A stretch of 64,000 nt of DNA from Anaerovirgula multivorans (GCF_900188145.1 NZ_FZOJ01000003.1:186001-250000); one strand, 5' to 3'. Shown: positions 8,448 through 16,188, counted from the first letter of the stretch. Program-made: numbers and translations. The notes: a model not told the origin generated them from the letters alone.

Positions 8448-9407
8448 TTACTTATTCACAACATTTTTCGGCTCTCCAGCAACAAATGCTTCTAAATTAT
8501 CCACTGCAATATCCATCAGTCTTTGTCTTGATTCCTTAGGAGCCCAGGCAATATGTGGTGTTATAATCATGTTTTTAGCACTAAGTAATGGATTATCTGC
8601 TTTTATTGGTTCTGTAGAAACAACATCACATGCCGCAAAGGCAACCTTACCAGTGTTTAGAGCATCTCTTAAATCTTCTTCAATAATAAGTGGACCACGC
8701 GAGGTATTAAGAATAATTACACCGTCCTTCATCTTAGCAATATTTCCTGCATTAATAATACCTTCTGTTGATGGGAATAGAGGACAATGTAACGTAATAA
8801 CATCCGATTCGGCTAGTAACTCATCTAATGTAACATATTTACATGTATCGCTCTCCCATGCTTCATTTCTATGTGCATCATATGCTAATACCTTCATCCC
8901 TAAGGCCTGCGCAATTTTTGCAGTACTTTGACCGATTCTACCGAAGCCTATCACTCCCATAGTTTTTCCAGCAAGCTCTATTAATGGATAATTCCAGAAA
9001 CACCAATCTGCATTATTGATCCAATCTCCTTTTTTAACTGCATTAGAATGTTCTCCAATATGATGGCAAATCTCTAATAAAAGAGCAATGGTAAATTGAG
9101 CAACTGCATCTGTACCATAAGTAGGTATATTGGTTACAACAATACCCTTTGTCTTAGCATAGTCTACATCAACAACATTGTACCCTGTGGCTAATACACC
9201 TATAAATTTAATGTTTGAACAAGCATCAAAAACTTCTTTTATTAAAGGGGTTTTGTTGGTATATACAACATCTGCATCACCAATTCTTTCAATAATTTTT
9301 TCAACAGGTGTTCTATCGTATACTACCAATTCACCATTTTTTTCTAGTTGATCCCAAGAAAGATCTCCTGGATTTAGTGTATATCCATCTAAAACAACAA
9401 TTTTCAT
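8448..9407 (-). CDS. D-2-hydroxyacid dehydrogenase (hydroxypyruvate/glycerate reductase type)
   Basis: NAD(P)-dependent enzyme of 319 residues that interconverts a 2-hydroxy acid and its 2-keto acid. The Rossmann motif G-x-G-x-x-G is at 154-159 (GFGRIG), the catalytic Arg in 'NTSRGPL' (R237), the Glu in 'VVSTEP' (E266) and the catalytic His in 'ITPHIAWAP' (H285). Length and motif spacing are standard for the family. The closest group by feel is glycerate dehydrogenase/hydroxypyruvate reductase, but substrate is not decided by these motifs. It follows the isomerase-like gene by 25 bp in the same direction, so the two probably act on related sugar acids. Confidence 0.9.
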   Translation of the reverse strand: MKIVVLDGYTLNPGDLSWDQLEKNGELVVYDRTPVEKIIERIGDADVVYTNKTPLIKEVFDACSNIKFIGVLATGYNVVDVDYAKTKGIVVTNIPTYGTDAVAQFTIALLLEICHHIGEHSNAVKKGDWINNADWCFWNYPLIELAGKTMGVIGFGRIGQSTAKIAQALGMKVLAYDAHRNEAWESDTCKYVTLDELLAESDVITLHCPLFPSTEGIINAGNIAKMKDGVIILNTSRGPLIIEEDLRDALNTGKVAFAACDVVSTEPIKADNPLLSAKNMIITPHIAWAPKESRQRLMDIAVDNLEAFVAGEPKNVVNK

Positions 9408-9432
9408 TTTCTTCTCCTCCTATGGTGTTATA

Positions 9433-10356
9433 TTAATCTTCCAATAGAGCCCATGCTCTATTCAATACTCTTTTGGCATTTGCAATCACTGCATCTGCAT
9501 CCTCATCTTTCCATGGTTTCACCTCAAAGGATAATACATAGGGCTCTTCGGAATTGAAAAAACCTTCATTTTTAAGCACCCTTAAAAATTCAATCACTTG
9601 TGGTACATCGTTTCTACTATTAGGAAAACCAAAGCGTTGGTGTTCATCACCGTATCCTTCTGCACTTGGATCATCAACAACTGTGTTTCCTATATGAAAG
9701 TGTACTAAATAAGGTTTTAATGTTTGAACAACAAACTTTGACGTCTCGTATGTCATGGGAATATGTGAAAGGTCAATCATTAGACCAAAGTTGTTATGCG
9801 TGCTTCTCATTTCAGCAGCAAATTTGGCTGCATAGGTGGCCGGTCCAATTAAAGAAGCTTTCGCAATGTCGTAGTCAAAAACTTCTAGGACTATTTGCAT
9901 ATCTTTTGTCTTAGCATAATCACATAGATTTCTTGTTGTTTTTAAAAGCTGACTATAAGCTAATTCCTTTGTTTTTTCTGCGTACTTACCTGCTAAAAAT
10001 GTAATGCCTTTTGCCCCCATGTAGGCTGCTTCATCTATAGCCTCTATTAATGTAGCCTCCGCTTTTTTTCTTCCTTCTTCATTAATATCATTAGCATTTA
10101 AACCTGTTGTAAGTAATCGTGGCTGTGCCCCATAACAAACTTTTAAATGGGCTGTTTCCAAAAGCTTTTTAGCTTCTGCTCTCTTATCCTTATCCTTTAT
10201 CCAACTTATTTCTATAGCATCGAAATAGTCATCGTATGCTATTTTCTTTAAGGACTCTACTATGTTTGGATCATCACCTTTTAAGGCAGATGGATAGGCC
10301 ATAAAGGCTATTAATCCAACTTGAAAATATTTGTGAATAGATTCTTTCATTAGCAA
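9433..10356 (-). CDS. Sugar phosphate isomerase/epimerase-like TIM barrel (AP endonuclease 2 family)
   Basis: A 307-residue TIM-barrel protein of the xylose-isomerase-like superfamily. Metal-binding positions fitting the fold are 'VLEVFDYD' (Glu after strand 5), 'GLMIDLSHIP' (Asp, then His), 'LVHFHIGN' (His) and 'SFEVKPW' (terminal Glu). Family members epimerise or isomerise ketoses, or cleave inositol derivatives. The linked hydroxyacid dehydrogenase and the membrane-protein remnant upstream suggest a small catabolic operon for a sugar or sugar acid; the substrate is unknown. The ATG has AGAGGGATTGCT upstream, an adequate ribosome site. Confidence 0.8.
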   Translation of the reverse strand: MLMKESIHKYFQVGLIAFMAYPSALKGDDPNIVESLKKIAYDDYFDAIEISWIKDKDKRAEAKKLLETAHLKVCYGAQPRLLTTGLNANDINEEGRKKAEATLIEAIDEAAYMGAKGITFLAGKYAEKTKELAYSQLLKTTRNLCDYAKTKDMQIVLEVFDYDIAKASLIGPATYAAKFAAEMRSTHNNFGLMIDLSHIPMTYETSKFVVQTLKPYLVHFHIGNTVVDDPSAEGYGDEHQRFGFPNSRNDVPQVIEFLRVLKNEGFFNSEEPYVLSFEVKPWKDEDADAVIANAKRVLNRAWALLED

Positions 10357-10387
10357 TCCCTCTTTTCTAGTTTTTAAAAAAATTCAA

Positions 10388-10513
10388 TTATTCAGCTAAA
10401 CTATCTGGATTATCCATTTCACTTTTCAATTGCTTACCATACTCGAGCATTGAATCTCCCGTTGCAAATAATAGGATTTTACCCATAAATACATATCCTC
10501 CAAATAATAACAT
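10388..10513 (-). pseudogene. Membrane-protein C-terminal remnant or 41-aa peptide
   Basis: A 41-codon frame (ATG at 10513, or 32 codons from ATG at 10486 with GGAGGA upstream). It begins with a hydrophobic segment of about 20 residues and ends in a charged tail rich in Lys, Glu, Ser and Asp. This looks like the last helix and tail of a transporter whose body is gone, which would fit upstream of a two-gene sugar-acid operon. It could instead be a genuine small membrane protein, since the GGAGGA site is well placed. No database comparison was possible. Confidence 0.35.
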
Positions 10514-10632
10514 TGAAAAATTTCATATTTATCCTATCCTTATATAAATAATTATACATTATCATCAACGATTTTACCAACATTCTGAGGTTTCTATGCT
10601 CTTTTCGTTAGAATTCATCAAATTGTTACTTT

Positions 10633-10875
10633 CTAATTTTCAAATATATTAAAGTAGCCCTCTATCGTTTTTGTGATTTCTTCTAATGCTTCAACATCAT
10701 ATGAATGAAATTGATTTTGCCCTGCTAGAACCGTTTCAACATCTTTAAAGTTTTGTATGTAGTATCTCTTACTTCCTTTTAAATGCTTTGCTATCTCTAA
10801 AATATCCTCTTTTGTCAGTAATTCTTTACATACCGTTGTTTTAAATTCATAATCAAAAGGTATACCATCACCACT
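10633..10875 (-). pseudogene. C-terminal fragment of the radical-SAM activase at 15.2-15.9 kb
   Basis: About 78 codons before the stop at 10633-10635 are nearly identical in protein sequence to the C-terminus of the intact radical-SAM gene at 15187-15876. Shared stretches include CKELLTKEDILEIAKHL and AGQNQFHSYDVE. Upstream of about 10870 the similarity ends abruptly and there is no start codon or ribosome site. The CxxxCxxC cluster region is missing, so the product cannot be an active enzyme. It marks a segmental duplication later decayed. Confidence 0.9.
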
Positions 10876-10939
10876 TTAAAAATATTTTAGTACTTTTTTC
10901 TTACTTGCATCTGGGGGTAACTCTAGAAAAGTAAAATAT

Positions 10940-10987
10940 CCTCCTAAAAAGTCCTAGAGTATCGACCCTCTAGGACTTTTTAGGAGG
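10940..10987. terminator. Perfect 20-bp terminator hairpin
   Basis: Arms CCTCCTAAAAAGTCCTAGAG and CTCTAGGACTTTTTAGGAGG with an 8-nt loop. It ends the 3' untranslated region of the small hydrophobic protein gene at 11055. A sister hairpin with the same core is at 14284-14319 after the paralogous gene. Confidence 0.9.
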
Positions 10988-11054
10988 TGAAAGCTATTCA
11001 ATTGAAACTACTGATTTCTTGGTGGGAAAATCAGTACTTCATCCTTTATACTAT

Positions 11055-11267
11055 TTAGCAAGTTCCAAAGCCTCCAAATAGGAATCTACCACCAAATAGT
11101 ACTACTAACAATAGGAAGAAGAATAGTAAGCTATCTCCCGTTCTAAATAAACCGCAGTTACAGAAGATAATTACTAGTAGCAAGAAGAAGAATAGTATAC
11201 TGCTTCCTCCGAACCCTCCAAATAAACCGCCTAAAGCGCCTGTGCCTTTCGCAGCGATATCACTCAT
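11055..11267 (-). CDS. Small glycine-rich hydrophobic protein, paralogue 1 (70 aa)
   Basis: The product starts at MSDIAAKG because AGGTGAAATAT stands just before that ATG; a longer frame to 11306 lacks a site. After a Gly-rich segment (ALGGLFGGFGG) come two similar hydrophobic repeats, LFFFLLLVIIFCNCG and LLFFFLLLVVLFGG, each about 15 residues and separated by LFRTGDS. Paralogues lie at 11581 and 14393. The pattern resembles small sporulation-associated or spore-envelope hydrophobic proteins of Bacilli and Clostridia (YjcZ-like), but I cannot prove membership. The 3' untranslated region (hairpin plus terminator) is shared with the 14393 gene. Confidence 0.75.
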   Translation of the reverse strand: MSDIAAKGTGALGGLFGGFGGSSILFFFLLLVIIFCNCGLFRTGDSLLFFFLLLVVLFGGRFLFGGFGTC

Positions 11268-11580
11268 ATATTTCACCTGCCTTTTCAAGGTTATAGTCAT
11301 TATCATTTGTCTGACTAGCTGTCGAGACTTGATTTTTCAAAGAGAGTTTTGGTGTCTTTGAGTGATGCTAAAAAATTGTATTAGGTAGGTGTGAGACTAT
11401 CTCTAGCCTCAATATATATTATGAAAATTGTTACAGAGTGTTCTGCTTTTTTTAAAAAAATAACTATATATTTCATTAGTAGACTAGTTATATCATAGAG
11501 GCTGAAATTTAAGAAGTTAAAGTCCTTGAGATCACTCCAGAACTTTAACTTCTCTTTCAAAATCATGACAGACATCTTAT
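11268..11580. other. Intergenic stretch with one hairpin
   Basis: No convincing gene. The stem GAAGTTAAAGT / ACTTTAACTTC (11513-11552) is a probable terminator for the 11581 gene on the minus strand. A 69-codon open frame spanning 11381-11590 overlaps that hairpin, has no ribosome site and reads through the paralogue's stop, so it was not accepted. Confidence 0.6.
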
Positions 11581-11775
11581 TTAGAAACATCTAAAGAATG
11601 TTCTTCCTCCAAATAGTACAATTAGCAACAGGAAGAAGAATAGTAAACTATCTCCCGAAGTACGGAATAACGGACAGCAACAGAAGATAATTACTAGTAG
11701 CAAGAAGAAAAATAGTACGCTACTACCTGTTCCAAAAAAGCCTCCAAAAAAGTCTTTTTTAGCTACATCGCTCAT
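11581..11775 (-). CDS. Small hydrophobic protein, paralogue 2 (64 aa)
   Basis: Starts at MSDVAKKD behind GCAGGTGACCAGT. It keeps the two hydrophobic repeats (LFFFLLLVIIFCCCP and LLFFFLLLIVLFGG) but the glycine-rich linker is changed to a Phe-rich DFFGGFFGTG, and the end is RTFFRCF. The C-C-C triplet replaces CNC of its paralogues. The region upstream (11790-11985) is homologous to that in front of the 14393 gene, including a remnant of the 95-aa gene, so this is the partner copy of a block duplication. Function unknown; membrane or spore-envelope location inferred. Confidence 0.7.
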   Translation of the reverse strand: MSDVAKKDFFGGFFGTGSSVLFFFLLLVIIFCCCPLFRTSGDSLLFFFLLLIVLFGGRTFFRCF

Positions 11776-11879
11776 ACTGGTCACCTGCCTTTTTATATTT
11801 GACTATCCCTAGCCTTAATACAAAATATGTAATTAAGGAGAAAAATGTGATTTTAAAGTTGTGAAAATACAATTAACTT

Positions 11880-11984
11880 TTATAAAACAGGACAATTAAC
11901 AATAGTTTCTGTGAGTATTATTTCAAATCCACAAGCTCTAATAGCCTGGACTGATCGAATGGATTGAGGAACAAAACCTGACTG
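11880..11984 (-). pseudogene. C-terminal fragment of the 95-aa unknown gene at 14.7 kb
   Basis: The last 34 codons read like the end of the 14702-14989 protein (IRACGFEI...TETIVNCPVL against IRTCGFEV...SETIVNCPVL). No start codon or ribosome site exists and an in-frame stop closes the frame at 11985. An overlapping 34-codon frame in another phase (12042 to 11938) has no ribosome site. This is the degraded partner of the 14.7-kb gene in the duplicated block. Confidence 0.8.
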
Positions 11985-12049
11985 TCACAGTGGCTGTCAG
12001 GACAGCTATAACTGTTATTATCCAAAATCCTACCAGTCCCATAAAACGC

Positions 12050-13381
12050 TTACTTCCGTGGCGAAGCAGCATATCTTATTTTTAAGAATTCTGCCAAATC
12101 TCTATCTACTGTAACCAAATCATTTCGGTCTAGTTCTTTGATTGCATTCTTGCCTGTAGCCTGAACTGCTAATTTCATTTCGGCAACAGACGATTTTAAA
12201 AAGTTTGCTAAATGTAGGGCTGCTTTGTCAATATCTAATTTATCGTTTAGTTTTCCTATATATAGAGCTAGCTGAGGTGCTGGAGCTTGGGGTAGAGCTA
12301 TTGTCATTTGACTTTGTAATGCTGCCATAAGAGCAATGGAACCAATATATACAGCATCTGCCCCTAGTGCTATTGCTTTTAAAAAATGTCCTGGGGTTTT
12401 TAATCCTCCACCAGCAATCAAGCTAAATCGATTACGGGCATTGTTTTCTACTAACCAGTCTACGGTTCTACTTAATGTATGTAAAGTAGGTAATCCCATA
12501 TGGTCTTCTAGGGTTGGTGGTGCTACAGCTGTTCCTCCTTCAGCTCCATCAATCACTATATAATCAGCATTGGTTTGTGCAATGACTTCCATTTCCTGTT
12601 CAATATAATCTGAGCCTGCTATTTTGATGCCTATTGGCACTTCATACTGATCCTTTAGATTAGCAATTAAGTTAACCACGTCCTGAGGTGTGCTAACATT
12701 TGGAAACCTAGAGGAAATAATCCCATCTTCCCCCTCCTTAAGATGCCAGGTCATTCGTAAATGTTCTCCTATGGTATTTGCCTTGGCAGTAGACTCTACT
12801 GCCCCTCCAAAAGCTCCTTGTCCAAATTGAACTTCTATTGCATCCAAACGTTCTAACTGTTCTTGAGTATTCAACCATCCTCCACGATGATATTGACCGA
12901 TTAAATATTTAGCATTGTCCCTTTCTTCATTGGTAACAGCAGATTCTCCGGTGTTGCTAGAAGTTCCTGCCATAGAAGCGCCTTTAGCTAAAGCCATTTT
13001 CATCTGTAGGCTTAGGGAACCTCCATAGGACATTCCTGTAATCATGATAGGAATATCTAACTGCAGTGGTTTTGTTGCATTAGGTCCAATCATAGTTTTT
13101 GTGTCAATTTGATTAAGGTCTTGAGTGGGGAACTGAAATAACTGTTTTCCACTTAATAATATTTTCTCCCATGGCGACAATACAACAGGACTTCCAATAG
13201 GGCGCATAAGTTCTGTTCCTAGCTCAGCTCGTATTCCTGCCTCCACAATTGCCATAGGTGTTAGCTTTTGTCCTATAGTGGTCATTACAAAGGGATTGTC
13301 TGGATAATCTTCTGTAAGCATCTTAATCAAAACATCGTCCATCATTGGATCCATCATTTTCATTGCTAACCAACTAAGCAT
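12050..13381 (-). CDS. FMN-binding glutamate synthase family protein
   Basis: A 443-residue stand-alone relative of the FMN barrel of glutamate synthase large subunit (Glu_synthase domain). Typical features are 'PIMITGMSYGG' (strand near FMN), 'GTSSNTGESAV' , 'QFGQGAFGG', 'GIKIAGSDYIE', 'DYIVIDGAEGGT' and the phosphate-binding 'GGLKTPGHFLKAIALGADAVYIG'. The cysteines that bind the 3Fe-4S cluster of full-length GltB and the N-terminal amidotransferase domain are absent, so glutamate synthesis from glutamine is not assured. The ATG follows a TAGGAGGTAGAAAA leader. It stands between the small hydrophobic protein genes; no operon partner is evident. Confidence 0.85.
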   Translation of the reverse strand: MLSWLAMKMMDPMMDDVLIKMLTEDYPDNPFVMTTIGQKLTPMAIVEAGIRAELGTELMRPIGSPVVLSPWEKILLSGKQLFQFPTQDLNQIDTKTMIGPNATKPLQLDIPIMITGMSYGGSLSLQMKMALAKGASMAGTSSNTGESAVTNEERDNAKYLIGQYHRGGWLNTQEQLERLDAIEVQFGQGAFGGAVESTAKANTIGEHLRMTWHLKEGEDGIISSRFPNVSTPQDVVNLIANLKDQYEVPIGIKIAGSDYIEQEMEVIAQTNADYIVIDGAEGGTAVAPPTLEDHMGLPTLHTLSRTVDWLVENNARNRFSLIAGGGLKTPGHFLKAIALGADAVYIGSIALMAALQSQMTIALPQAPAPQLALYIGKLNDKLDIDKAALHLANFLKSSVAEMKLAVQATGKNAIKELDRNDLVTVDRDLAEFLKIRYAASPRK

Positions 13382-13545
13382 TTTTCTACCTCCTATAAAT
13401 TAAACATGTAGTCATTTTAAGTCTTATTAGTATTTATCTTAGTAGAAAAAATATTCCGTTTCAAGTATGCTGATGTAAATACGCTACAATTACTAAATCA
13501 ATTTTATAAAATTCCAAGAAGATAAGTAGCTTGTTACGAAACACT

Positions 13546-13581
13546 GAAAAATTCATCTATTTTAAAATAGATGAATTTTTC
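13546..13581. terminator. Palindromic terminator
   Basis: A perfect 18-bp inverted repeat (GAAAAATTCATCTATTTT and its complement) without a loop gap, AT-rich at both ends. It lies downstream of the gene at 13681 and upstream of the FMN gene. The rest of 13382-13680 shows nothing else. Confidence 0.8.
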
Positions 13582-13680
13582 ATAATTACAATCTAAAGTG
13601 AGTTGTTTTATTCAATATCCTGATGAAAATTCAATCTACTATTTACCTTTCTTCAAAAAGGAATACTATTTTGTTCCTAT

Positions 13681-14103
13681 CTAGTAAAATGGTCCGCCAA
13701 AGCCTCCACGGAATCCACCAAACGGTCTGCGAAATATGCCGGCTAGGAGAAGGAACCATAGCAATAGACTGGTTCCACCAAAGAAAAACTGACTATCAAC
13801 ATTAGACCCTGTGTTGGATGAACCAGCGTCTGCAGTTAATATCTCTTTTACTGCTGCAATTCTTTGTTTTGTTCCATCAGTAACAAATCCATTCATTTGA
13901 GATAGTGCATCGAGGTTTGCAATATGCTGGTTTAATAAATCTTGAGAAAGTTGATCTTTTACTTCTGCTATTTCGCTAAATATTTCATAATCTGATTTAT
14001 CTCCATACTGTGTCATAAAATCATTGAACTGTCCTATATGCTGGCTTGGTACCATAATAAAGTCTAGAGTATATTCTCCTTTGGTATTTACAACTTCAGC
14101 CAT
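13681..14103 (-). CDS. Unknown protein with C-terminal hydrophobic Gly/Phe-rich tail, 140 aa
   Basis: Start chosen at MAEVVNTKG because AAAAGGAGGTGAAAACA lies directly ahead. Residues 1-100 are soluble and helical, with 'HIGQFNDFMTQYGDKSDYEIF' like character. The tail carries FFFGGTSLLLWFLLLAGIF and then a Gly-Arg-Phe-rich end (FGGFRGGFGGPFY). The tail resembles one hydrophobic repeat of the small proteins on either side, so it may be a fusion of that tail to another domain. Likely a surface- or spore-associated structural protein; inference only. Confidence 0.65.
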   Translation of the reverse strand: MAEVVNTKGEYTLDFIMVPSQHIGQFNDFMTQYGDKSDYEIFSEIAEVKDQLSQDLLNQHIANLDALSQMNGFVTDGTKQRIAAVKEILTADAGSSNTGSNVDSQFFFGGTSLLLWFLLLAGIFRRPFGGFRGGFGGPFY

Positions 14104-14198
14104 TGTTTTCACCTCCTTTTTCGATAATATATTATGTCCATTGAAAAAAAAGGTGACAGTTATATAAAATGAGACTTAATTCATAAGTAGATGCCCAT

Positions 14199-14238
14199 AA
14201 GTAGACATCCAAAATCTTTGATTTTGTGATGGTCACTT
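14199..14238. repeat. Imperfect hairpin, repeat family H (copy 2)
   Basis: Left arm AAGTAGACATCCAAAAT, loop CTTTG, right arm ATTTTGTGATGGTCACTT. It also shares the flank TTTGTTTATCT with copy 1 at 1.15 kb (TTTATTTATCT). The rest of 14104-14392 holds only the next terminator and a shared 3' untranslated block. Confidence 0.65.
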
Positions 14239-14283
14239 ACTTTGTTTATCTGGGATGGACTTGGTGTAACCCTTGAAAAATAA

Positions 14284-14319
14284 AAAAAGTCCTAGAGTAA
14301 TAATTCTCTAGGACTTTTT
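14284..14319. terminator. Terminator hairpin, sister of that at 10.94 kb
   Basis: Stem AAAAAGTCCTAGAG / CTCTAGGACTTTTT with an 8-nt loop. Together with 14320-14392 it is about 90 percent identical by eye to 10940-11054, including a second hairpin ACTGATTT...AAATCAGT in the 3' untranslated region. Confidence 0.85.
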
Positions 14320-14392
14320 ACTAGGTGAAAGTTATTAAATTGAAACTACTGATTTCTTGGTGGGAAGATCAGTACTTCATCCTTTATACTAT

Positions 14393-14599
14393 TTAGATAT
14401 GTCCAAATCCACCAAATAAGAATCGACCACCAAATAGTACAACTAGCAATAAGAAGAAGAATAGTAAGCTATCTCCCGCAGCTCTAAATATACCACAGTT
14501 ACAGAAGATAATTACTAGTAGCAAGAAGAAGAACAGTAAACTACTTCCTCCAAACAAGCCGCCTAAAGCCCCTGTACCTTTTGCAGAGATATCACTCAT
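14393..14599 (-). CDS. Small glycine-rich hydrophobic protein, paralogue 3 (68 aa)
   Basis: Start at MSDISAKG behind GGAAGGTGAAATAT. It has the Gly-rich linker ALGGLFGG, two hydrophobic repeats (LFFFLLLVIIFCNCG, LLFFFLLLVVLFGG) and a FLFGGFGHI end. It is the closest relative of the 11055 protein; both also share the downstream untranslated hairpin block. Conservation of coding sequence while neighbouring genes decayed suggests selection for the protein. Probably a small membrane or spore-coat-type protein; function not known. Confidence 0.75.
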   Translation of the reverse strand: MSDISAKGTGALGGLFGGSSLLFFFLLLVIIFCNCGIFRAAGDSLLFFFLLLVVLFGGRFLFGGFGHI

Positions 14600-14701
14600 A
14601 TATTTCACCTTCCTTTTCATATTTGACTATTCCTAGTCTTAATACAAAATATGCAACTAACAATAAAAGGGCGATTTTAATATTTTATAAATTCACTTAA
14701 C

Positions 14702-14989
14702 CTATAATACTGGACAATTGACTATGGTTTCTGATGGCATTACTTCAAAACCACAAGTTCTAATAGTTGGAACTACATCTATCACATTCCACTGTCCCAT
14801 CACCCTGATAGGAGTTTCCTTTTTATCAAAGCCATAAATGAATTGATAAATATCTGCCACCTTATTTTTAGCTAGGTCAAGAATTACTGGACCTAAATCC
14901 AAATAATAGACCACTTGATTATCATACCAGCCTGGCTCAGGTTTTTGCATAAAGGGATCGTTATAAATTAAAGGAATAACACACCTCAT
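14702..14989 (-). CDS. Hypothetical protein, 95 aa
   Basis: I do not recognise this family. It is soluble, with aromatic-rich 'PGWYDNQVVYYLDLGP', a mixed central part and a C-terminal 'RTCGFEVMPSETIVNCPVL' end. The leader AAAGGTGGTGACAAGATA precedes the ATG. A truncated copy of its C-terminus survives at 11880-11984. It lies between the radical-SAM activase and the small hydrophobic gene, all in the same direction, so it may be co-expressed with them. Confidence 0.6.
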   Translation of the reverse strand: MRCVIPLIYNDPFMQKPEPGWYDNQVVYYLDLGPVILDLAKNKVADIYQFIYGFDKKETPIRVMGQWNVIDVVPTIRTCGFEVMPSETIVNCPVL

Positions 14990-15186
14990 TATCTTGTCAC
15001 CACCTTTTTTACTACCATCTTATTCTTTAAGTTTGAATTAGGTTATGATATATAGCATTTTCATAAATAGAAAGAGCTATTCCTATACTTGCAAATAAGG
15101 ACCAAATAATTTTCAAATTCAACATTCCTTGAAATCCTTCAATACTTAATCTCTCACTTGATAAAGTAGAAGTGGTATTAATACAG

Positions 15187-15876
15187 TTAATGATTTCTAA
15201 TTCCAAATACATTGAAATAACCTTCTATGCTTTTTCTTATTTCTTCTAATGTTTCAACATCATATGAATGGAATTGATTTTGCCCTGCTAGAACCGTTTC
15301 AACATCTTTAAAGTTTTGTATGTAATATCTCTTACTTCCTTTTAAATGCTTTGCTATCTCTAAAATATCCTCTTTTGTCAGTAATTCTTTACATACCGTT
15401 GTTCTAAATTCATAATCAATAGGTGAGTTTCTAATAATATTGATACTAGATTCTATCCTTTCAATATCAACTTTTGTTTTTGTAACAAACTCATATTTAT
15501 AAAAGGGAGCTTTTATATCCATAGCGGCATAATCGATAAGTTTCTCATCTATAAGTTTTTTAAGCATTTCTGGTCTAGTCCCATTTGTATCTAGTTTTAT
15601 GTAAAATCCTTTCTCCTTCACCTTTTTGATAAAATCATATAATTCATCATATAAGGTAGGTTCTCCACCAGAAATGCATATGGCATCGATATATTTTTTC
15701 CTTTTTTCTAAGAAGGAAAACACTTCCTCTTCACTGATATCTTTCCCTTGTCCTTTTACTATAGGGGCATTATGGCAATATCCACATCGGAAATTACAGC
15801 CAGCTGTAAAGTATACAGTAGATATTTTCCCAGGAAAATCAATAAAAGAAGATTTTTCCATACCTATAATTTTCAT
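15187..15876 (-). CDS. Radical-SAM activase, anaerobic ribonucleotide reductase activating protein type
   Basis: A 229-residue radical-SAM protein of the NrdG/PflA-like group. The cluster motif CNFRCGYC (CxxxCxxC) follows the opening 'SSFIDFPGKISTVYFTAGC', and 'ISGGEPTL' is the SAM-binding GGE motif. Start is set at the ATG with GGGGTGAACAC ahead, six codons inside the longest frame. Such proteins generate a glycyl radical on a partner enzyme. No anaerobic nucleotide reductase (NrdD) gene adjoins it, so the partner is unknown and a peptide-modifying or other role remains possible. A C-terminal duplicate fragment lies at 10.63-10.88 kb. Confidence 0.85.
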   Translation of the reverse strand: MKIIGMEKSSFIDFPGKISTVYFTAGCNFRCGYCHNAPIVKGQGKDISEEEVFSFLEKRKKYIDAICISGGEPTLYDELYDFIKKVKEKGFYIKLDTNGTRPEMLKKLIDEKLIDYAAMDIKAPFYKYEFVTKTKVDIERIESSINIIRNSPIDYEFRTTVCKELLTKEDILEIAKHLKGSKRYYIQNFKDVETVLAGQNQFHSYDVETLEEIRKSIEGYFNVFGIRNH

Positions 15877-16027
15877 GTGTTCACCCCATTTCACTCTTAC
15901 TTAGTTCCCAATATGCCTTAGTATATATAATTATGACTCGAAAAACAAGCTTCCCAAAAAGTGCTAGCCATCTATGAAACAAGCTCTGGCAGCTTTATGA
16001 GGTTATATCTATATTATACTAACTGCT

Positions 16028-16113
16028 TTGAACCTCTCACGATTAAAATCGTAGGATTCTGTTGTAAACAACAAGGCGTATCCAAATCGCCTCTACACTG
16101 TAAAACTTTGTAG
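16028..16113 (-). ncRNA. Orphan IS200/IS605-type right-end RNA scaffold (omega/reRNA-like)
   Basis: On the minus strand CTACAAAG...GTGTAGAGGCGATTTGG is followed by ATACGCCTTGTTGT, ACAACAGAATCC, a TACGATTTTAATCGTGAGAGG hairpin region and the terminal TTCAA at 16032-16028. This is the arrangement I know from right ends of IS200/IS605 elements that encode TnpB, where the RNA continues into flanking DNA as guide. The sequence after TTCAA (AGCAGTTAGTATAATATAGA) would be the guide. No tnpB or tnpA frame is present between this and the GH32 gene, so the element is a solo remnant. The remaining part of 15877-16188 shows no gene. Confidence 0.75.
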
Positions 16114-16188
16114 TCTAGCTGAGAAAAATAGCTATTCAACAAATCTATTTGAAGCTGCTTACAAAGTATAATTTTAAATTTTTTTACT

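Noticed and set aside
11381..11590. 69-codon frame between two small hydrophobic genes
   Set aside because: Covers a terminator hairpin, lacks a ribosome site and overlaps a neighbour.
11938..12042. 34-codon hydrophobic frame after the FMN-barrel gene
   Set aside because: No ribosome site; it overlaps in another phase the remnant of the 95-aa gene, which has clear homology.
14702..14989. Assignment of the 95-aa protein to a sporulation family
   Set aside because: Neighbouring small proteins suggest it, but no motif in the protein itself supports it.
15027..15212. 61-codon frame after the radical-SAM gene
   Set aside because: Overlaps the end of that gene, has no ribosome site and no recognisable features.
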